Shown here: positions 25,911 through 34,669 of the stretch, piece after piece | Layout: every line of letters starts with the position of its first letter | Numbering within the stretch: the stretch's first letter is position 1 | DNA from: Pandoraea terrae | GTDB taxonomy: Bacteria; Pseudomonadota; Gammaproteobacteria; Burkholderiales; Burkholderiaceae | DNA length: 64,000 bases | Assembly: GCF_902459695.1 (NCBI RefSeq) | Contig: NZ_CABPRZ010000008.1 | Span: 62,001-126,000, forward strand | Reading direction: 5' to 3' | The notes under the pieces: model-generated | Seen by the model: the letters and a program-made list of their open reading frames with translations, nothing else | Databases searched by the model: none | Told to the model about the DNA's origin: nothing | Translations under genes and position numbers: made by a program

Positions 25911-25930
25911 ATTGTTGTCGACATTAATTT
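25911..25930. promoter_or_regulatory. GntR-regulon operator site E (MDR-enzyme side)
   Basis: ATTGTTGTCGACATTAATTT: core TGTCGACA at 25916-25923, again the exact 13-mer. Its centre is 68 bases from that of site D, so two dimers could interact across the region. Confidence 0.7.
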
Positions 25931-26305
25931 AATATGGGGCTACACTCAGGATCACGATGGCCTCGCGCGCTGCGGGCCGACGTAGCGTCAATGAACGGAG
26001 GGAATCCAATGCTGTCGACACTGCCGATTGCAAAGACATGGGTGACGACGACGCATGCCGCTCGACGGATAGCGGCGCGGGTTGCTTCAGCGTTTGCTCC
26101 AACCGCGCAACGCTGGCCTTTGACTCACGAAGCGCTTTGCTATGGATGCATGGCGGGCATAGTGATCCCGAGCCACCATGACACCGCGCCGAGCGATCGT
26201 GGCCATGTCGTGAAACGTCAAGCTCAAGACGTGCAAGGTCAAGGGAACACAAAGGCTAGCGAGTCGCTGGCGAACTGCGAAAGTTGATACGTAACAGGAG
26301 ACAAC

Positions 26306-27286
26306 ATGGCGAAAGTCGTTAAATTCTACGAACCCGGCGGCCCCGAGGTCCTTCGTTTTGAAGACGTCGACGTTGGAGAACCCAGGCCGGGAGAGGTGCG
26401 CGTGCGCCACGTGGCAGTGGGGCTGAACTTTGCCGATACCTATTTCCGCGGGGGTACCTACAAGGTTCCGCTCCCGAGCGGCCTTGGCAACGAGGCATCC
26501 GGCGTGATCGAAGCCGTCGGTGCCGGTGTGACCGATCTGGCGATCGGCGACCGCGTGACCTACACGGGCTTCACCAACACGCTGGGCGCCTACAGCACTG
26601 AGCGGCTGATTTCTGCCGCGCTGCTGATCAAGCTGCCGGAGGCCATCGGCTGTGAGACCGCTGCGGCCATGACCATGCGTGGTTTGTCCGCCGCCTACCT
26701 GGTGCGCCGAATCTACCCGTTCAAGGCGGGCGACGCCGTGCTGCTTCATGCCGCAGCAGGCGGTGTGGGGCTGATCGTTTCGCAGTGGGCCAAATTGCTG
26801 GGACTGACGGTGATTGGCACGGTGTCGACCGATGCCAAGGCCGAAATCGCACGTGCCCACGGCTGCGCTCATACGATCAACTACAGTCATGAGGACGTGG
26901 CCAAGCGTGTGCGTGAGCTGACCGACGGTGTGGGCGTGTCTGTCGTCTTTGACAGCGTGGGCAAGGACACCTTCATGTCCTCGCTGGACTCCCTCAAGCG
27001 CCGTGGCCTGATGGTTTGCGTCGGCACTGCCTCCGGCACGATCCCGCCGTTCGATCCGCAAATTCTGGCGCGCAAGGGCTCGCTGTACCTGACCCGCCCG
27101 GGTCTGGCTGACTATATCGCCGATCCGGCTGAAAAGGCGGAGCTGGTCGATGAGTTGTTCGGCCATGTGGCGGCAGGCCGGATCAGCATCGAGATCAATC
27201 AGCGGTATGAATTGCAGGACGCGGTGCAGGCACATCGGGACCTTGAGGCTCGAAAAACCACGGGCTCGTCCATTTTCGTGATGTGA
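26306..27286 (+). CDS. Quinone oxidoreductase-like zinc-independent MDR enzyme
   Basis: 326 residues. MAKVVKFYEPGGPEVLRFEDV is the usual QorA-type start. NFADTYFRGG, a GNEASGVIEAVGAGV stretch and the nucleotide motif LHAAAGGVGLIVSQWAK follow. The zinc-ligand residues of alcohol dehydrogenases are absent, so it is the zeta-crystallin/QOR subgroup, which reduces quinones or enones with NADPH. AGGAG lies just ahead of the ATG. It lies beyond operator site E, on the opposite strand from the porin. It may be an enoyl or quinone reductase in the same pathway (inference). Confidence 0.9.
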   Translation: MAKVVKFYEPGGPEVLRFEDVDVGEPRPGEVRVRHVAVGLNFADTYFRGGTYKVPLPSGLGNEASGVIEAVGAGVTDLAIGDRVTYTGFTNTLGAYSTERLISAALLIKLPEAIGCETAAAMTMRGLSAAYLVRRIYPFKAGDAVLLHAAAGGVGLIVSQWAKLLGLTVIGTVSTDAKAEIARAHGCAHTINYSHEDVAKRVRELTDGVGVSVVFDSVGKDTFMSSLDSLKRRGLMVCVGTASGTIPPFDPQILARKGSLYLTRPGLADYIADPAEKAELVDELFGHVAAGRISIEINQRYELQDAVQAHRDLEARKTTGSSIFVM

Positions 27287-27304
27287 GTGTTGCGCCACTG
27301 TTCG

Positions 27305-27334
27305 GGCCACACGAGCCACCTGGCTCGTGTGGCC
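27305..27334. terminator. Hairpin between MDR enzyme and hydrolase genes
   Basis: A 13-bp perfect stem, GGCCACACGAGCC paired with GGCTCGTGTGGCC, with a four-base loop ACCT. No T-tract follows directly. It probably ends the MDR transcript or separates it from the hydrolase gene. Confidence 0.75.
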
Positions 27335-27377
27335 GGCAAAAGGTTGCCCGATTGATATTTTCAAGCCCCGTTAGCCA

Positions 27378-27938
27378 ATGACATCTTCTTCGACCCACAC
27401 CCTATTGATCGTTCCCGGCCTGCGGGACCACGTTGAGGATCACTGGCAAACGATTCTCGCACGCAAACTGCCCAACACGCGCGTGATTCCGCCGCTGGAA
27501 CATGACAAGCTCAGTTGCGTGGCCAGAGTCGAGGCGCTCGATCAGGCACTCGCCGGCATCGCCGGTCCCGTGGTGCTTGTGGCGCACAGTGCCGGGGTGA
27601 TGATCACTGTGCATTGGGCGCAGCATCACAAGCGCGAAATCCAGGGCGCGCTGCTCGCGGCGCCGCCGGATTTCGAATCGCCGCTGCCGCAAGGCTATCC
27701 GACGATCGATGTCTTGCGTGAACACGGTTGGTTGCCTGCGCCGCGAACGCGGCTACCGTTCCCGAGCATCGTGGCGGCCAGCACCAATGATCCGCTTGCG
27801 CGATTCGAAAAGGTCGCGGAACTGGCGAGTGCTTGGGGCAGCCGCCTGGTCGACGTCGGCGCTGTCGGTCATCTGAACCCCGCCTCAGGGTTTGGTGAAT
27901 GGCCGCGCGCTTTGGATTTCGTCAACGAACTCATTTGA
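27378..27938 (+). CDS. RBBP9/YdeN-family alpha/beta hydrolase
   Basis: 186 residues, normal for this family. LLIVPGLRDHVEDHWQ at the start forms the oxyanion region. VVLVAHSAGVMITVHW contains the nucleophile elbow with the catalytic Ser. ASTNDPLARFE holds the probable acid Asp, and VGHLNPASGFGEWP the catalytic His. These serine hydrolases act on small esters or amides; most substrates are unknown. It lies 92 bases after the MDR gene with a strong hairpin between, so it may be expressed separately or by read-through. Confidence 0.9.
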   Translation: MTSSSTHTLLIVPGLRDHVEDHWQTILARKLPNTRVIPPLEHDKLSCVARVEALDQALAGIAGPVVLVAHSAGVMITVHWAQHHKREIQGALLAAPPDFESPLPQGYPTIDVLREHGWLPAPRTRLPFPSIVAASTNDPLARFEKVAELASAWGSRLVDVGAVGHLNPASGFGEWPRALDFVNELI

Positions 27939-28033
27939 GGCGCTAGCGTGGTCAGCTAGGACATTCTCTCTGGCGCTTGTGAGCGCGAGGCGCTCGCGAT
28001 GCGCAGTGTGGGGGGGAGACGGGTTTCCCCCGC

Positions 28034-28061
28034 TTGACAATACGTGACACGGATTTATCAT
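28034..28061 (+). promoter_or_regulatory. Sigma-70 promoter of the AraC-family gene
   Basis: A consensus -35 TTGACA (28034-28039), 16-base spacer and -10 TATCAT (28056-28061), 30 bases before the ATG at 28091. It shows that the in-frame TTG at 28034 is not the start codon. Confidence 0.6.
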
Positions 28062-28090
28062 TTGGTGCCAGTCTTCTATTCACCTTCCCG

Positions 28091-29113
28091 ATGTCGTCAC
28101 TTGTCCGCGCTGCGAGCCTAACCAACTACAGTGAGGTCGCTCGTGCCGCCGGATTGGACCCGGTGCGAATGTTGTTGGATGCGGGGTTAAGTCCGGGCGT
28201 ATTGCGCGAGCCGGACCTCATGATTCCGGTCGAGCGCGTCGGACAACTGCTTCAGGCGTCTGCAACCCTGTCGGGCAACGAGAGTTTCGGGCTGTGCATG
28301 GCAGAGTCTCGCCTCTTGTCCAATCTGGGGGCCGTAGGATTGCTGATCCGCGATCAGGCGACGCTGCGCGGCTCGCTTGACGTGCTGATGCGCTACCAGA
28401 CGTTGCTCAACGGTGCGCTGTCTCTGGCCATCGAGGAGTGCGGTGACGTTGTCATCATTCGTGAGGTGGTCATTGCCGGCAATGCGCATCAGCCGACGCG
28501 TCAAAGGGTTGAGTTGGCGCTAGGGGTGATGGTGCGGTTGATACGCCAGCTCCTCAAGGCAGACTGGCAGCCGCGGCGCGTATGTTTCGAACATCCGGCG
28601 CCGCGCGACGTCAGTATCCACCAACGATTTTTCGGTCATTGCGTCGAGTTCGACTACGACTTCAACTGCATCATTTGCGCGAAAGCCGATCTCGATGCAC
28701 GCAACCCGTCGGCCGATCCGGCCATGGTGCGGTACGCGCAGCAATTGCTCGACGCATCAGTCATGTCGCAGCAGGCGACCATGCTTGAGGACGTGCGGCG
28801 CTCGATTGTGCTGCTGTTACCTGGTGGGCGTTGCGGCATCGAGCAGGTGGCCGAGCACTTGGGCGTGGTGTGCCGCACGGTCCAGCGCCGTTTGGCGGAA
28901 CAGGGGCAGAGTTTCTCGTCGATCATGAACGACATCCGCAAGGAACTCGCCGCGCGTCATGTCATCGAGAGCGATCGACCGTTGACTGAGGTGGCAACCC
29001 TGCTTGGCTTTTCCGCGCCAAGCGCATTCTCGCGCTGGTACCACACACAATTCGGTTGCAGCGCCAAGGAAAGCCGGGCAACACGCGGGGCACGACCGTC
29101 GGCCGTCAAGTAG
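28091..29113 (+). CDS. AraC-family transcriptional regulator (OruR/ArgR-like, arabinose-binding-domain type)
   Basis: 340 residues from the ATG at 28091. The N-terminal half (LVRAASLTNYSEVARAAGLDP, LLQASATLSGNESFGL) is the AraC_binding_2 type domain found in OruR and related regulators. The C-terminus holds two HTHs: IEQVAEHLGVVCRTVQRRLAEQG and RPLTEVATLLGFSAPSAFSRWY. Its promoter lies just upstream. The ribosome site is poor. It is not obviously linked to its neighbours; it might respond to an amino acid or fatty-acid-like ligand. The downstream aspA is convergent. Confidence 0.88.
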   Translation: MSSLVRAASLTNYSEVARAAGLDPVRMLLDAGLSPGVLREPDLMIPVERVGQLLQASATLSGNESFGLCMAESRLLSNLGAVGLLIRDQATLRGSLDVLMRYQTLLNGALSLAIEECGDVVIIREVVIAGNAHQPTRQRVELALGVMVRLIRQLLKADWQPRRVCFEHPAPRDVSIHQRFFGHCVEFDYDFNCIICAKADLDARNPSADPAMVRYAQQLLDASVMSQQATMLEDVRRSIVLLLPGGRCGIEQVAEHLGVVCRTVQRRLAEQGQSFSSIMNDIRKELAARHVIESDRPLTEVATLLGFSAPSAFSRWYHTQFGCSAKESRATRGARPSAVK

Positions 29114-29168
29114 CGACGCAGCCGGTGAAAGCCGGGTAAGCGCGACATCGACGAACCTGCGGTTGAAA

Positions 29169-29198
29169 GACCGGGACAACTTCGTGAGCGGCCCGGTC
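29169..29198 (-). terminator. Terminator of aspA
   Basis: GACCGGG and CCCGGTC form a 7-bp stem around a 16-base loop between the converging AraC-type gene and aspA. Read on the minus strand it is followed by TTTC. A moderate candidate. Confidence 0.45.
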
Positions 29199-29207
29199 AA
29201 AGCGCAG

Positions 29208-30626
29208 TCAAGTCGCGGCAGCAATCTTTCTGGGTTGAGTCAGCATGGCCGGCTGCAGAATCTCGTCAAGCTGGGCCTGGCTCAAAAGCCCATTCTCGAG
29301 AACAATTTCCGCCACGCTGCGGCCAGACGCAAGGGCCTCTTGGGCAACAGCCGTCGCATGTGTGTAGCCGATGTACGGGTTCAGCGCAGTGACGATACCA
29401 ATCGAGTTTTCGATAATGGAACGCAGGCGGTCCCGATTTGCGGTAATCCCATCTACGCATTTCGATGCGAGCGTCAGGCATCCTGCACGAAGGTGTGCAA
29501 CGCTCTTGAACAGGCTGTGCGCGATGATGGGCTCGAACGCATTGAGTTGGAGTTGACCGGCCTCCGCTGCAAAGCTGACGGTCACGTCGTTACCCAATAC
29601 CTCAAAGGCAATTTGGTTGACCACCTCAGGAATGACGGGGTTGACCTTGCCGGGCATGATGCTTGAACCTGCCTGGACAGGGGGCAAGTTGATTTCGCCG
29701 AGCCCGGCGCGCGGGCCGCTGGAGAGGAGCCGGAGGTCGTTGCATGTCTTGGAGAGCTTGACCGCGACACGCTTGAGAACGCCGGACAATTGCACGAACG
29801 ACCCGACATCCTGCGTTGCCTCCACCAGATTTGGCGACGTCGTAAGCGGGATGCTCGTTATGTTGCTCAGATGTCGACATACAAGTCGGGCGTACTGGGG
29901 GTCCGTGTTGATGCCAGTTCCGATGGCCGTCGCACCCAAATTAATCTCGCAAATCAATTTTGCCGCTTCACGCAAACGCTCCTCGTCTTCACCCAGCATG
30001 ACCGCGAACGTGCTGAACTCCTGCCCCAAGGTCATCGGGACCGCGTCTTGAAGCTGCGTTCGCCCCATCTTCAAATCGTCCTTGAATTCCTCCGCCTTTC
30101 TTTCGAACGACGCTCGGAGAATGGCCATCGCCTCCAACAGCTGCATGATTCCCGCATACGTCGCGATTTTCAGCGCCGTCGGGTAGACATCGTTGGTGCT
30201 TTGTCCAAGGTTGACGTCCTCGTTGGGGTGGAGCACCGCGTATTCGCCGCGCTGGTGGCCGAGGTGCTCGAGCGCAACGTTCGCAATAACCTCGTTGGCG
30301 TTCATATTGGTGGACGTTCCCGCGCCGCCCTGGATGACATCCACCACGAAGTGCTCATGTGCGACGCCTTGCCGTACCTGCCGGCACGCGTGGACGATGG
30401 CCGACATCTTTTGCGCGCTCAGAAGGCCCAGCTCATGGTTGGCCATTGCCGCCGCCTCTTTGACGCTCGCCAATGCGTTGATGAGGTTGGGGTAGGCGGA
30501 GATGGCGATGCCTGTGATGGGGAAATTATCGAGCGCACGCAGCGTGTGGACGCCGTAGTAGGCAGACGCGGGGACAGCCAGGTCACCCAGAAGGTCATGC
30601 TCGATACGTTGGTGGGTTGAAGTCAT
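29208..30626 (-). CDS. aspA: Aspartate ammonia-lyase
   Basis: 472 residues, the usual AspA length (478 in E. coli). The fumarase/aspartase signature GSSIMPGKVNP is complete, with its catalytic Ser loop. QGGAGTSTNMNANEV and NLGQSTNDVYPTA are the other active-site blocks. It converts L-aspartate to fumarate and ammonia. It is the last gene of a minus-strand set with a DAACS symporter and a racemase, so aspartate taken up (and D-aspartate after racemisation) can enter the TCA cycle. Lack of a fumarase-type N-terminus argues for AspA over FumC. Confidence 0.93.
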   Translation of the reverse strand: MTSTHQRIEHDLLGDLAVPASAYYGVHTLRALDNFPITGIAISAYPNLINALASVKEAAAMANHELGLLSAQKMSAIVHACRQVRQGVAHEHFVVDVIQGGAGTSTNMNANEVIANVALEHLGHQRGEYAVLHPNEDVNLGQSTNDVYPTALKIATYAGIMQLLEAMAILRASFERKAEEFKDDLKMGRTQLQDAVPMTLGQEFSTFAVMLGEDEERLREAAKLICEINLGATAIGTGINTDPQYARLVCRHLSNITSIPLTTSPNLVEATQDVGSFVQLSGVLKRVAVKLSKTCNDLRLLSSGPRAGLGEINLPPVQAGSSIMPGKVNPVIPEVVNQIAFEVLGNDVTVSFAAEAGQLQLNAFEPIIAHSLFKSVAHLRAGCLTLASKCVDGITANRDRLRSIIENSIGIVTALNPYIGYTHATAVAQEALASGRSVAEIVLENGLLSQAQLDEILQPAMLTQPRKIAAAT

Positions 30627-30718
30627 AGGTGGTCAGTAGCTCTGAAGCGTTGAGGCGAGTTCTGCCAATCGACCCCGTCGATTACGGTGTCGAGTGACTG
30701 AGGGGGTGAGTGGGTCGT

Positions 30719-32188
30719 TTAGCTGCGTTGCAAATCCGCCGCTGCAGTCGCGTAGGCGACGCACTGACGAGCGAGGACATCTGTGGGGTCAATCAGGCGA
30801 ACTGATGTGCCGTTCTTGCCAGAAAAGCGCTGTTCCGGGAGCAGGAGCGGTAGCTCTGTGCACCCAAGGATGATGACTTCCACGCCTTGGGAGATGAGTC
30901 CTTCAATCGCCGCCGCGATGTCGGTTTGGCATTGGCCGGTCGTGAAGCCAGCTTTGACGCCCTCCTTCCCATAAATTGCATCCATGACGCGGGCTTGCAA
31001 TGCGGGGCCGGGGACAACTTGCCGTAACCCTTGAGCGGCTAGCTCCTTTTCGTAGACGCCGCTTTCAACTGTGCCCGATGTCGCGAGCAGCCCCACCGAG
31101 CGCAGCGAAGGAAAACTCTCTCGAAGATAGCGAACAGTCACCGTCAGCATGTTCACGATGGGAATGCTGAGATATGGCTGAATGCGTTCGACGAATGCAT
31201 GGGCCGTGTTGCAGGGGATGGCGATGATATCGGCGTCTCCCGACTCCAGCTTCTTGCACGTCGCGTAAAGGGAAATGGTCGGGTCAGGTCCATCGCCAAT
31301 CAAGTTCCCCGTGCGGTCTGGAATCTGGGGGTTCTGCTCGACCATCAGCTTGATGTGGTCCTGGTCTCGTTCGGCGTGCGTGTTGCGCACAATCTTGTGA
31401 ATGAAGTCGACGGTTGCAGCAGGCCCCACGCCACCCACGACACCGACCTTGAATAGCGTTTCGGGCGAGGCATACTGGCCTGAGACGGCGTACTGTGCAT
31501 AGACCAGGTTCGAATCGACCAACGGCACGGGCAGAGGTCCAATTTCTGCGGCAACGAGGGCGATTTCGGTCAGGCCGGGCACAATAATGTTGACGCCTTG
31601 AGCGATCAGGTCCTCGCAAGCGTTACGCAAAAGCGCAACCGGCCGACCACACAAGTTGCCGCTCTTGATTCCATCAGTCCCATAGACAGCCTCGGTGACG
31701 AGGTCGAGGCCTTCGCGTGGACGCACGTGCACAACTTCGAATTCAGGCGATGTGAAGTACTTTTCGAATAGACCTTTATGACGCGTGTATTCAGACGCGA
31801 GCACACCGATGCGACGGACGGCGGGAAACCTGCGTCGAACATGACTGCGGACGGCCTCGACAATGTCGACAATCTGTAGGGACGAGTTTGCTTTCAGCTC
31901 ATCGATAAACGTATGACTCAGGAAGCAGGGGAGCAGTACGGTGCTAACGCCTCGTTTCTCGAAGCTGCGCATCATGTCGAAGATGTACAGTTTCCGCTGA
32001 GTCGTTGCCTCGCCTCCCGTGCCGGGGCTTTGGAACGGGTGCTGTTCGAATACGACGTCGAAGTGTTCTTCATCACTCGCGGCCGGGGTTGACTTCACGA
32101 GCTTGAAAAACACATCTGCGCTTGCCAACGGACCAAGCCCACCGACCACCCCGAACCTTCGCTTGCTCGCGTCCTTCACATTCATCAT
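30719..32188 (-). CDS. Tandem-fused aspartate/glutamate racemase family protein
   Basis: 489 residues, twice the usual ~240. Two racemase domains lie in tandem: one starts at FGVVGGLGPLAS (about 12-23), the other at VGVVGGVGPAAT (about 248-259). In the C-terminal half both catalytic cysteines are present (C326 in PCNTAH and C443 in GCTE). In the N-terminal half the first is kept (C88 in PCFLSH) but the second is Leu (L206 in PGLTE). So only the second half should be fully active. The ATG overlaps the symporter stop, and aspA follows. It should racemise aspartate (or glutamate), allowing D-aspartate use; the substrate is inferred from context. Confidence 0.88.
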   Translation of the reverse strand: MMNVKDASKRRFGVVGGLGPLASADVFFKLVKSTPAASDEEHFDVVFEQHPFQSPGTGGEATTQRKLYIFDMMRSFEKRGVSTVLLPCFLSHTFIDELKANSSLQIVDIVEAVRSHVRRRFPAVRRIGVLASEYTRHKGLFEKYFTSPEFEVVHVRPREGLDLVTEAVYGTDGIKSGNLCGRPVALLRNACEDLIAQGVNIIVPGLTEIALVAAEIGPLPVPLVDSNLVYAQYAVSGQYASPETLFKVGVVGGVGPAATVDFIHKIVRNTHAERDQDHIKLMVEQNPQIPDRTGNLIGDGPDPTISLYATCKKLESGDADIIAIPCNTAHAFVERIQPYLSIPIVNMLTVTVRYLRESFPSLRSVGLLATSGTVESGVYEKELAAQGLRQVVPGPALQARVMDAIYGKEGVKAGFTTGQCQTDIAAAIEGLISQGVEVIILGCTELPLLLPEQRFSGKNGTSVRLIDPTDVLARQCVAYATAAADLQRS

Positions 32189-33474
32189 TTCGTGTCGCCT
32201 TGGAGTTGAACGAAATCGTTATCGCATTCGGGATTCGCTTGCTTGGCGAACCGCTTCGCTTCCCATTTTGCAATCACGGCGGTCGCAATGCTGTTACCAA
32301 TCACATTAGTCGCCGTTCGTCCCATGTCAAGAACTTGGTCGATGGCAAGGATAAGCACCACGCCGGAGGGGGGCAGATGAAACATTGGCGCCACTGCGGC
32401 CACGACAACAACGGAACCACGAGCAACGCCTGCCATCCCCTTGCTGCTGATCATGAGAACCAGCAACATCATGATTTGGGCGCTCAACGGCATATCGATG
32501 CCGAAGGCCTGCGCGATAAAAATGGCAGCGAATGCCTGATACATCATCGAACCGTCGAGGTTAAATGCATAGCCCAGCGGCAAGGTGAAGCCAACCACCT
32601 TCTTGTTGACGCCGAACTCTTCCAACTTTTCCGTGAGTCGGGGGTAAGCCGCTTCACTGCTTGCGGTTGAAAACGCGAGCATTGCGGGCTCTCGAATAGC
32701 CCTCAGCAGCGCCCAAATCCGGTTGCCGAGAAAATACTGTCCAACGACGATGAGAAGGCCCCAGAGCGCGGCCAAGCCAACATAGAAGCTGCCAATGAGC
32801 TTGCCGTAAGTCGTCAGCACATCCAACCCGTGCACGGTAATCGCGGACGCCAGTGCACCGAAGACACCTATCGGCGCAAGTCGCATCACGTAGTCGGTCA
32901 ACTTCAACATTGCGGGGACAAGGCCTTCCACGCCGGCAATAAGCGGCGCCACTCGGGAATCACCTTTGATGACGCTCAGCACGACGCCGAACAAGACCGA
33001 AAACACGAGGATTTGCAGGATGTCGTTGCGCGCCATCGCATCGACGATGCTTGTCGGGAACGCGTGCGTGATGAAGTCCTTGAAGTTCAGCCCTGCGGTA
33101 TTCAAGCCAGTGTTCACATCGGCGCTTGTCTGCACCAGATGTAGCCCCGCACCGGGTTGAAACACGTTTGCCAGAACGAGTCCAATCGCCAGGGAAATAA
33201 GAGACGCACACAAGAACCAACCTACCGACCTGAAGCCAATCCGGCGCACGTCGCTGGTTCCCTCCATGCCGGCAAGCCCGGAGACCAACGTCGCGAAGAC
33301 CAGCGGCGCAATAATCATCTTCACGAGACGAAGAAAGATGTCCGTGATGATGGAGAAATAGCCGGCGATGACCTTCGCTTCAGCGGCGTCAGCGGCCGAG
33401 AGATGGCAGATGTAGCCGACCGCAACGCCGAGCAACATGCCCACAAAGATGTAGAGAGTCAGGCGATTCTTCAT
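32185..33474 (-). CDS. Dicarboxylate/amino acid:cation symporter (DAACS, GltP/DctA family)
   Basis: 429 residues from the ATG at 33474. Family landmarks are MIIAPLVFATLVSGLAG, a serine-rich AFSTASSEAAYP re-entrant loop, GYAFNLDGSMMYQAFAAIFIAQ (the N-x-D-G motif of TM7) and a GVVLILAIDQVLDMGRTATNVIGN stretch (TM8, substrate and cation binding; here Asp-Arg-type residues favour acidic amino acids or dicarboxylates). It should take up aspartate, glutamate or C4-dicarboxylates with protons or sodium. It overlaps the racemase start by ATGA. It is the first gene of the aspartate operon. Confidence 0.92.
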   Translation of the reverse strand: MKNRLTLYIFVGMLLGVAVGYICHLSAADAAEAKVIAGYFSIITDIFLRLVKMIIAPLVFATLVSGLAGMEGTSDVRRIGFRSVGWFLCASLISLAIGLVLANVFQPGAGLHLVQTSADVNTGLNTAGLNFKDFITHAFPTSIVDAMARNDILQILVFSVLFGVVLSVIKGDSRVAPLIAGVEGLVPAMLKLTDYVMRLAPIGVFGALASAITVHGLDVLTTYGKLIGSFYVGLAALWGLLIVVGQYFLGNRIWALLRAIREPAMLAFSTASSEAAYPRLTEKLEEFGVNKKVVGFTLPLGYAFNLDGSMMYQAFAAIFIAQAFGIDMPLSAQIMMLLVLMISSKGMAGVARGSVVVVAAVAPMFHLPPSGVVLILAIDQVLDMGRTATNVIGNSIATAVIAKWEAKRFAKQANPECDNDFVQLQGDTK

Positions 33475-33541
33475 TTGAATCAGTCCAAGAGCGGTGGGCG
33501 GTGGCGAGCCTGTGCCACCGTGCACCTGAATGGAAAAAACG

Positions 33542-33556
33542 CTGCTGAATCAGCAG
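33542..33556. promoter_or_regulatory. Palindrome upstream of the aspartate operon
   Basis: CTGCTGAATCAGCAG, a 7-bp inverted repeat around one base, about 70 bases before the symporter start and next to the LysR gene end. It may be an operator or a transcript hairpin. No protein can be assigned. Confidence 0.35.
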
Positions 33557-33652
33557 GCTTTCGTACTGGACCGAATCATAAGGAAGGTAAATAAAGCGAT
33601 GATGCAAACACTGCATGCGTGTATGCGAAATTAGCATAACGCGTAGAAACCC

Positions 33653-34567
33653 CTACCTGGCAGGTTCCGAAACCTCGCGAATGTGCCCCCAGAGCGCCTC
33701 CAGAAACTCACTTCGATTGGAAGCGTCACGGTAGACGCGGAGCTCGACATCGAAATGCCACTCGGGTCTGCCTGCCGCCACCAATTCGCCAGACTCGAGT
33801 TCGTCAAGGACGGAGCTCTTGGGGAGCCATGCGAGTCCTTCCCCTTCCATGACAAGCTTCTTCAGTACTTCGGCCATATCCGATTCGTAGTGAAGTTGCA
33901 AGGCCGGAGGCGTATCAGCACGCGAGAGAAGCAAAGCAAGGCACCGGCCGAAATAGCTGGTTTCCGTATAGGAAATTAGCGGGAGCGGGCGATTTGCAGT
34001 TCCCGGCAGCCGGAAGGCGGGCGACGAGCGCTCGTTCGGCCTGCAGACCGGCATGAGCGTATCTACACCCACCGTCAGATGTTGGTATCGCGCCGGATCC
34101 AGATGCAGGGGAAGCTCCGGGTGGTGATAGGCAAACATCAGTTCACAGTTTCCGTTCACAAGCATCAGGATCGAATCGTGAACGTTCGTTGGTATTACGC
34201 GCGCGCGCACCTCCCCGACATGCGCCGATAGCGTCTTCAACCATACGGGCAAAAAGCTGAGCGCGATGGTGTGGCCAGCGGCAATCTGCAAGCCTTTTCC
34301 GGCCATACGCTGCTCGGTGCGGATGATAGCTCGCGTGTCGAAGAGCTTCTCGAGAATGTCTTCGGCCACTTCAAGAAACAGCCGCCCTGCAGGCGTAAGC
34401 GTCGGGGGGAAGCTGCTTCGGTCAATCAGGTCGGCCCCAACCCACTGCTCCAGCGCCTGAATGCGTCGGCTGAAGCCGGACTGAGTCACGTTTCGAAATT
34501 CCGCTGCTCGAGAGAAGCTTTGATAGCGAGAGAGAGCAATGAAGTCTTCTACCCACTTGATTTCCAT
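33653..34567 (-). CDS. LysR-type regulator, HypT-like subgroup
   Basis: 304 residues. The start MEIKWVEDFIALSRYQSFSRAAEFRNVTQSGFSRRIQALE, quoted in parts as KWVEDFIALSRYQ and TQSGFSRRIQALE, matches the YjiE/HypT-like LysR subgroup, with an F-S-R-R-I recognition helix. The remaining part is a regular effector domain. It lies upstream of the aspartate operon on the same strand (178-base gap) and divergent from another LysR gene. Control of the aspartate operon is likely by position. HypT itself responds to hypochlorite by methionine oxidation, but that role should not be assumed here. Confidence 0.87.
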   Translation of the reverse strand: MEIKWVEDFIALSRYQSFSRAAEFRNVTQSGFSRRIQALEQWVGADLIDRSSFPPTLTPAGRLFLEVAEDILEKLFDTRAIIRTEQRMAGKGLQIAAGHTIALSFLPVWLKTLSAHVGEVRARVIPTNVHDSILMLVNGNCELMFAYHHPELPLHLDPARYQHLTVGVDTLMPVCRPNERSSPAFRLPGTANRPLPLISYTETSYFGRCLALLLSRADTPPALQLHYESDMAEVLKKLVMEGEGLAWLPKSSVLDELESGELVAAGRPEWHFDVELRVYRDASNRSEFLEALWGHIREVSEPAR

Positions 34568-34669
34568 GTGCGTTCCTGTCGCGAGGCAGTGGACCGATAT
34601 TCCGGTGAGAAAGTTGCCTCACCTATCGTATGTTACATTGGCTCATCATATTGCCGTGATGCGCTAGCC

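Larger units (their letters stand above)
25703..26305. other. Divergent intergenic region, porin / MDR enzyme
   Basis: About 600 bases between divergent genes, with two full GntR-type operators (sites D and E) and a third bare TGTCGACA at 26013-26020 without the TTAAT flank. The part from 25935 to 26305 is open in several frames but shows no good start with a ribosome site; I treat it as a long leader or promoter region. Confidence 0.5.

Noticed and set aside
26013-26020. Third TGTCGACA upstream of the MDR gene
   Set aside because: Intergenic, but the flanks (GC before, CTGCCG after) do not match the other sites; kept only as a note.
26087-27364. 425-codon minus-strand open frame
   Set aside because: Antisense shadow of the quinone-oxidoreductase-like gene caused by high GC codon use.
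31864-31871. TGTCGACA in the racemase gene
   Set aside because: Within coding sequence and without the TTAAT flank; likely chance.
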